Shown here: piece by piece, positions 62,828-64,000 of the stretch | Numbering within the stretch: the first letter of the stretch is position 1 | Layout of the letters: every line of letters starts with the position of its first letter | NCBI RefSeq assembly: GCF_905120345.1 | Contig: NZ_CAJHOA010000001.1 | Coordinates: forward strand, 714,582-778,581 | Direction of reading: 5' to 3' | Length of the DNA: 64,000 nucleotides | Source of the DNA: Denitrificimonas caeni | Lineage (GTDB): Bacteria; Pseudomonadota; Gammaproteobacteria; Pseudomonadales; Pseudomonadaceae | Program-made: the position numbers and the translations under genes | Notes under the pieces: generated by a model | Told to the model about the DNA's origin: nothing | The model's database searches: none | The model's input: the letters and a program-made list of their open reading frames with translations, nothing else

Positions 62828-63480
62828 AGTATTCTTACTCCCCTGCGACGTAGTAAAAAATTCTCACAACCTGTGAAAAACTAAACATTCTTATATCCAC
62901 TTATAATTTAACTATTTTATTTAATATTTAATTCCCTTTAAAATTAAACAAGTAAAAACTCTCACATTACTTTTCACTGGTAACTTCTGAACCTTTTATA
63001 AGTAATAGATATTTTAGCAAATTTAAACTATTTTCTATCGCAAGATATGATTACCAATAAGGAAAATACTATTTCTGTGATCGAGTAGCCTACTAAAACA
63101 AAAACACCTTATCAAAAAATAAAACATATGGTATGGAGACCTATTAGGCCTATCAAATACAACCATCACAATAATTAATAAGCATTAATAAAAAAGCATT
63201 AATTAATAATTAATAAGCAATAATTAATAAGCAATACTAATAAAATTTAATTAATCTCATACGGCAAGCAAATTATAAAATTAATAGTTTTATAAAAGCT
63301 CAGATTACAAGCACCTGCGTAACGAAAACTATCAAAGCCCGATCAATTTCTAGGCATCTCTTCCAGAGTTAATTGTGTCTAATGGAACTACCTAGACGCA
63401 TGACGACATCTATTTAAACTCACGACACACAGACTGTTGCTCATGCACGGGCGCGGGTTTTATGTTCTTCGAGGCATAAA
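62828..63480. other. AT-rich region upstream of the adhesin gene with short repeats
   Basis: About 650 bases without a believable gene. The sequence is strongly AT-rich. Three copies of AATTAATAAGCA lie at 63173-63184, 63208-63219 and 63222-63233, within a run of related TTAATAA words. Such DNA often binds H-NS/MvaT-type silencers or IHF, and it probably holds the adhesin promoter, but no promoter boxes could be chosen with confidence. Confidence 0.5.
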
Positions 63481-63512
63481 AAAACCCCAGATCATTGCTG
63501 ATCTGGGGTTTT
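63481..63512 (-). terminator. Terminator after the truncated 5S-like tail
   Basis: AAAACCCCAGATCA, loop TTGC, TGATCTGGGGTTTT: a 14-bp perfect stem flanked by A and T runs. It lies just beyond a second copy of the 5S rRNA 3' end and is probably the end of the rRNA transcript. Confidence 0.85.
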
Positions 63513-63522
63513 ACTGTTCAAA

Positions 63523-63540
63523 CTTGACGATGACCTACTC
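63523..63540 (-). pseudogene. Second copy of the 5S rRNA 3' tail
   Basis: These 18 bases are identical to 63709-63726, the 3' end of the 5S gene on the same strand, and like it are followed by a terminator. The rest of a 5S gene is not present, so this is a remnant of a duplicated or deleted 5S copy. Confidence 0.6.
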
Positions 63541-63660
63541 GGATTCGTGCCATCCAGGCACTCACCCTTCGGGCAGCCTACGGCTGTCCAAACACGTTCC
63601 CGACGCGCTTGTCACATGGGGCTTCGCGCCCGTTATACAGTGACTGAAGTTCATTTTGGA
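63541..63660. other. Noncoding segment with short palindromes after the 5S gene
   Basis: A GC-rich stretch of about 120 bases with several small hairpins (for example CACCCTTCGGG, CAGCCTACGGCTG and GGGGCTTCGCGCCC). No open frame here looks real. It resembles the noncoding sequence seen near rRNA operons in Pseudomonas relatives, but I cannot name it. Confidence 0.35.
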
Positions 63661-63666
63661 TAAGCC

Positions 63667-63697
63667 AAAAAAAAGGCTACCCGTTAGGGTAGCCTTT
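63667..63697 (-). terminator. Terminator after 5S rRNA
   Basis: On the minus strand AAGGCTACCC, loop TAAC, GGGTAGCCTT, followed by a run of T. It begins about ten bases after the 5S 3' end. Confidence 0.9.
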
Positions 63698-63706
63698 CTT
63701 ATTTGG

Positions 63707-63825
63707 CGCTTGACGATGACCTACTCTCACATGGGGAAACCCCACACTACCATCGGCGATGCATCGTTTCACTACTGAGTTCGGGAAGGGATCAGGTGGT
63801 TCCAACGCTCTATGGTCGTCAAGCA
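63707..63825 (-). rRNA. rrf: 5S ribosomal RNA
   Basis: On the minus strand the gene starts TGCTTGACGACCATAGAGCG and ends near GGTCATCGTCAAGC. The ends pair over nine bases (GCTTGACGA with TCGTCAAGC), and the interior has the standard loop segments CCCGAACTCAGTAGTGAAAC and GATGGTAGTGTGGGG. Boundaries are accurate to one or two bases. Confidence 0.95.
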
Positions 63826-63960
63826 ATTCTTTTTGAGGAGCCGTTTCCTGCTTGCGCAGTCATCGTCTTCTCTAATTAGGTCTGTGATAGTCGCATAATT
63901 TGTGCGTTTCGCGAACTTTCGGCTCACAATTCGTCTTCCCAAATTGTTTGGGTGTTATAT

Positions 63961-64000
63961 GGTCAAGCCTCACGGGCAATTAGTATTGGTTAGCTCAATG
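63961..64000 (-). rRNA. rrl: 23S ribosomal RNA, 3' end (partial)
   Basis: The last 40 bases of the window, read on the minus strand, contain CTAATTGCCCGTGAGGCTTGACC, the usual 3' end of Pseudomonas 23S rRNA. The gene continues past the window edge. A spacer of about 135 bases separates it from the 5S gene. Confidence 0.9.

Noticed and set aside
63437..63643. Short plus-strand open frame near the rRNA operon
   Set aside because: It crosses a terminator and the duplicated 5S tail and has no protein-like features.

Overview
The window reads as chromosomal DNA from a low-to-moderate GC member of the Pseudomonadaceae (Thiopseudomonas/Denitrificimonas-like, by inference). The run from the omega-amidase gene through der, bamB, hisS, ispG, rodZ, pilF, rlmN, ndk, isc, cysE, trmJ, suhB, secDF, yajC, tgt and queA matches the gene order I know from Pseudomonas aeruginosa (about PA3797 to PA3824). 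The lipA-lipB-ybeD-dacA-rlpA-mltB-rodA-mrdA-rlmH-rsfS-nadD-proA block is also the Pseudomonas order. Base composition is clearly lower in GC than in typical Pseudomonas. No database search was run; family names come from recognised motifs and gene order.

Layout. 1-2.8 kb: tail of a BatD protein, a DAHP synthase and a small GNAT protein. 2.9-6.2 kb: ligA and zipA, without the smc gene that normally precedes zipA. 6.5-32.2 kb: the conserved housekeeping block, almost all on the minus strand. It covers amidase and aminotransferase, GTPase and outer-membrane assembly, histidyl-tRNA synthetase, isoprenoid synthesis, cell shape and pilus assembly, RNA methylation, the whole ISC iron-sulfur operon with an IscR-type operator, and Sec export and queuosine genes. 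suhB is the main oddity here: its metal-binding residues are replaced. 32.3-35.6 kb: a tRNA-Leu(CAA) gene followed by an accessory cluster made of a ubiquitin-like protein with a signal peptide and an IPTL-CTERM sorting tail, a SigZ-like ECF sigma factor, a permease and a small thioredoxin. 35.6-39.1 kb: a small hypothetical gene, mutS and fdxA. 39.2-50.3 kb: the lipoate and cell-elongation block.

50.7-62.8 kb: an accessory minus-strand locus. Its first gene is a BapA-type adhesin whose core is a perfect Asp-Ala dipeptide repeat of 277 residues. A complete type 1 secretion system follows (TolC-, LapB- and HlyD/LapC-like), then two unrecognised paralogous proteins in tandem, and finally a MurF-like amide ligase. 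62.8-64 kb: an AT-rich upstream region, then the 3' end of an rRNA operon on the minus strand (23S tail, 5S, terminator) with a second copy of the 5S tail.

Two systems stand out. One is the exported, apparently membrane-anchored ubiquitin next to a sigma factor and redox/permease genes. Its ubiquitin part matches 64 of 73 human residues, all seven lysines are kept, and the di-glycine tail is replaced by the sorting signal. The other is the polyanionic (Asp-Ala)n adhesin, whose secretion operon carries a Mur-type ligase and two conserved proteins that may modify the repeat or the cell surface. A SuhB that looks catalytically dead is a third observation to test.
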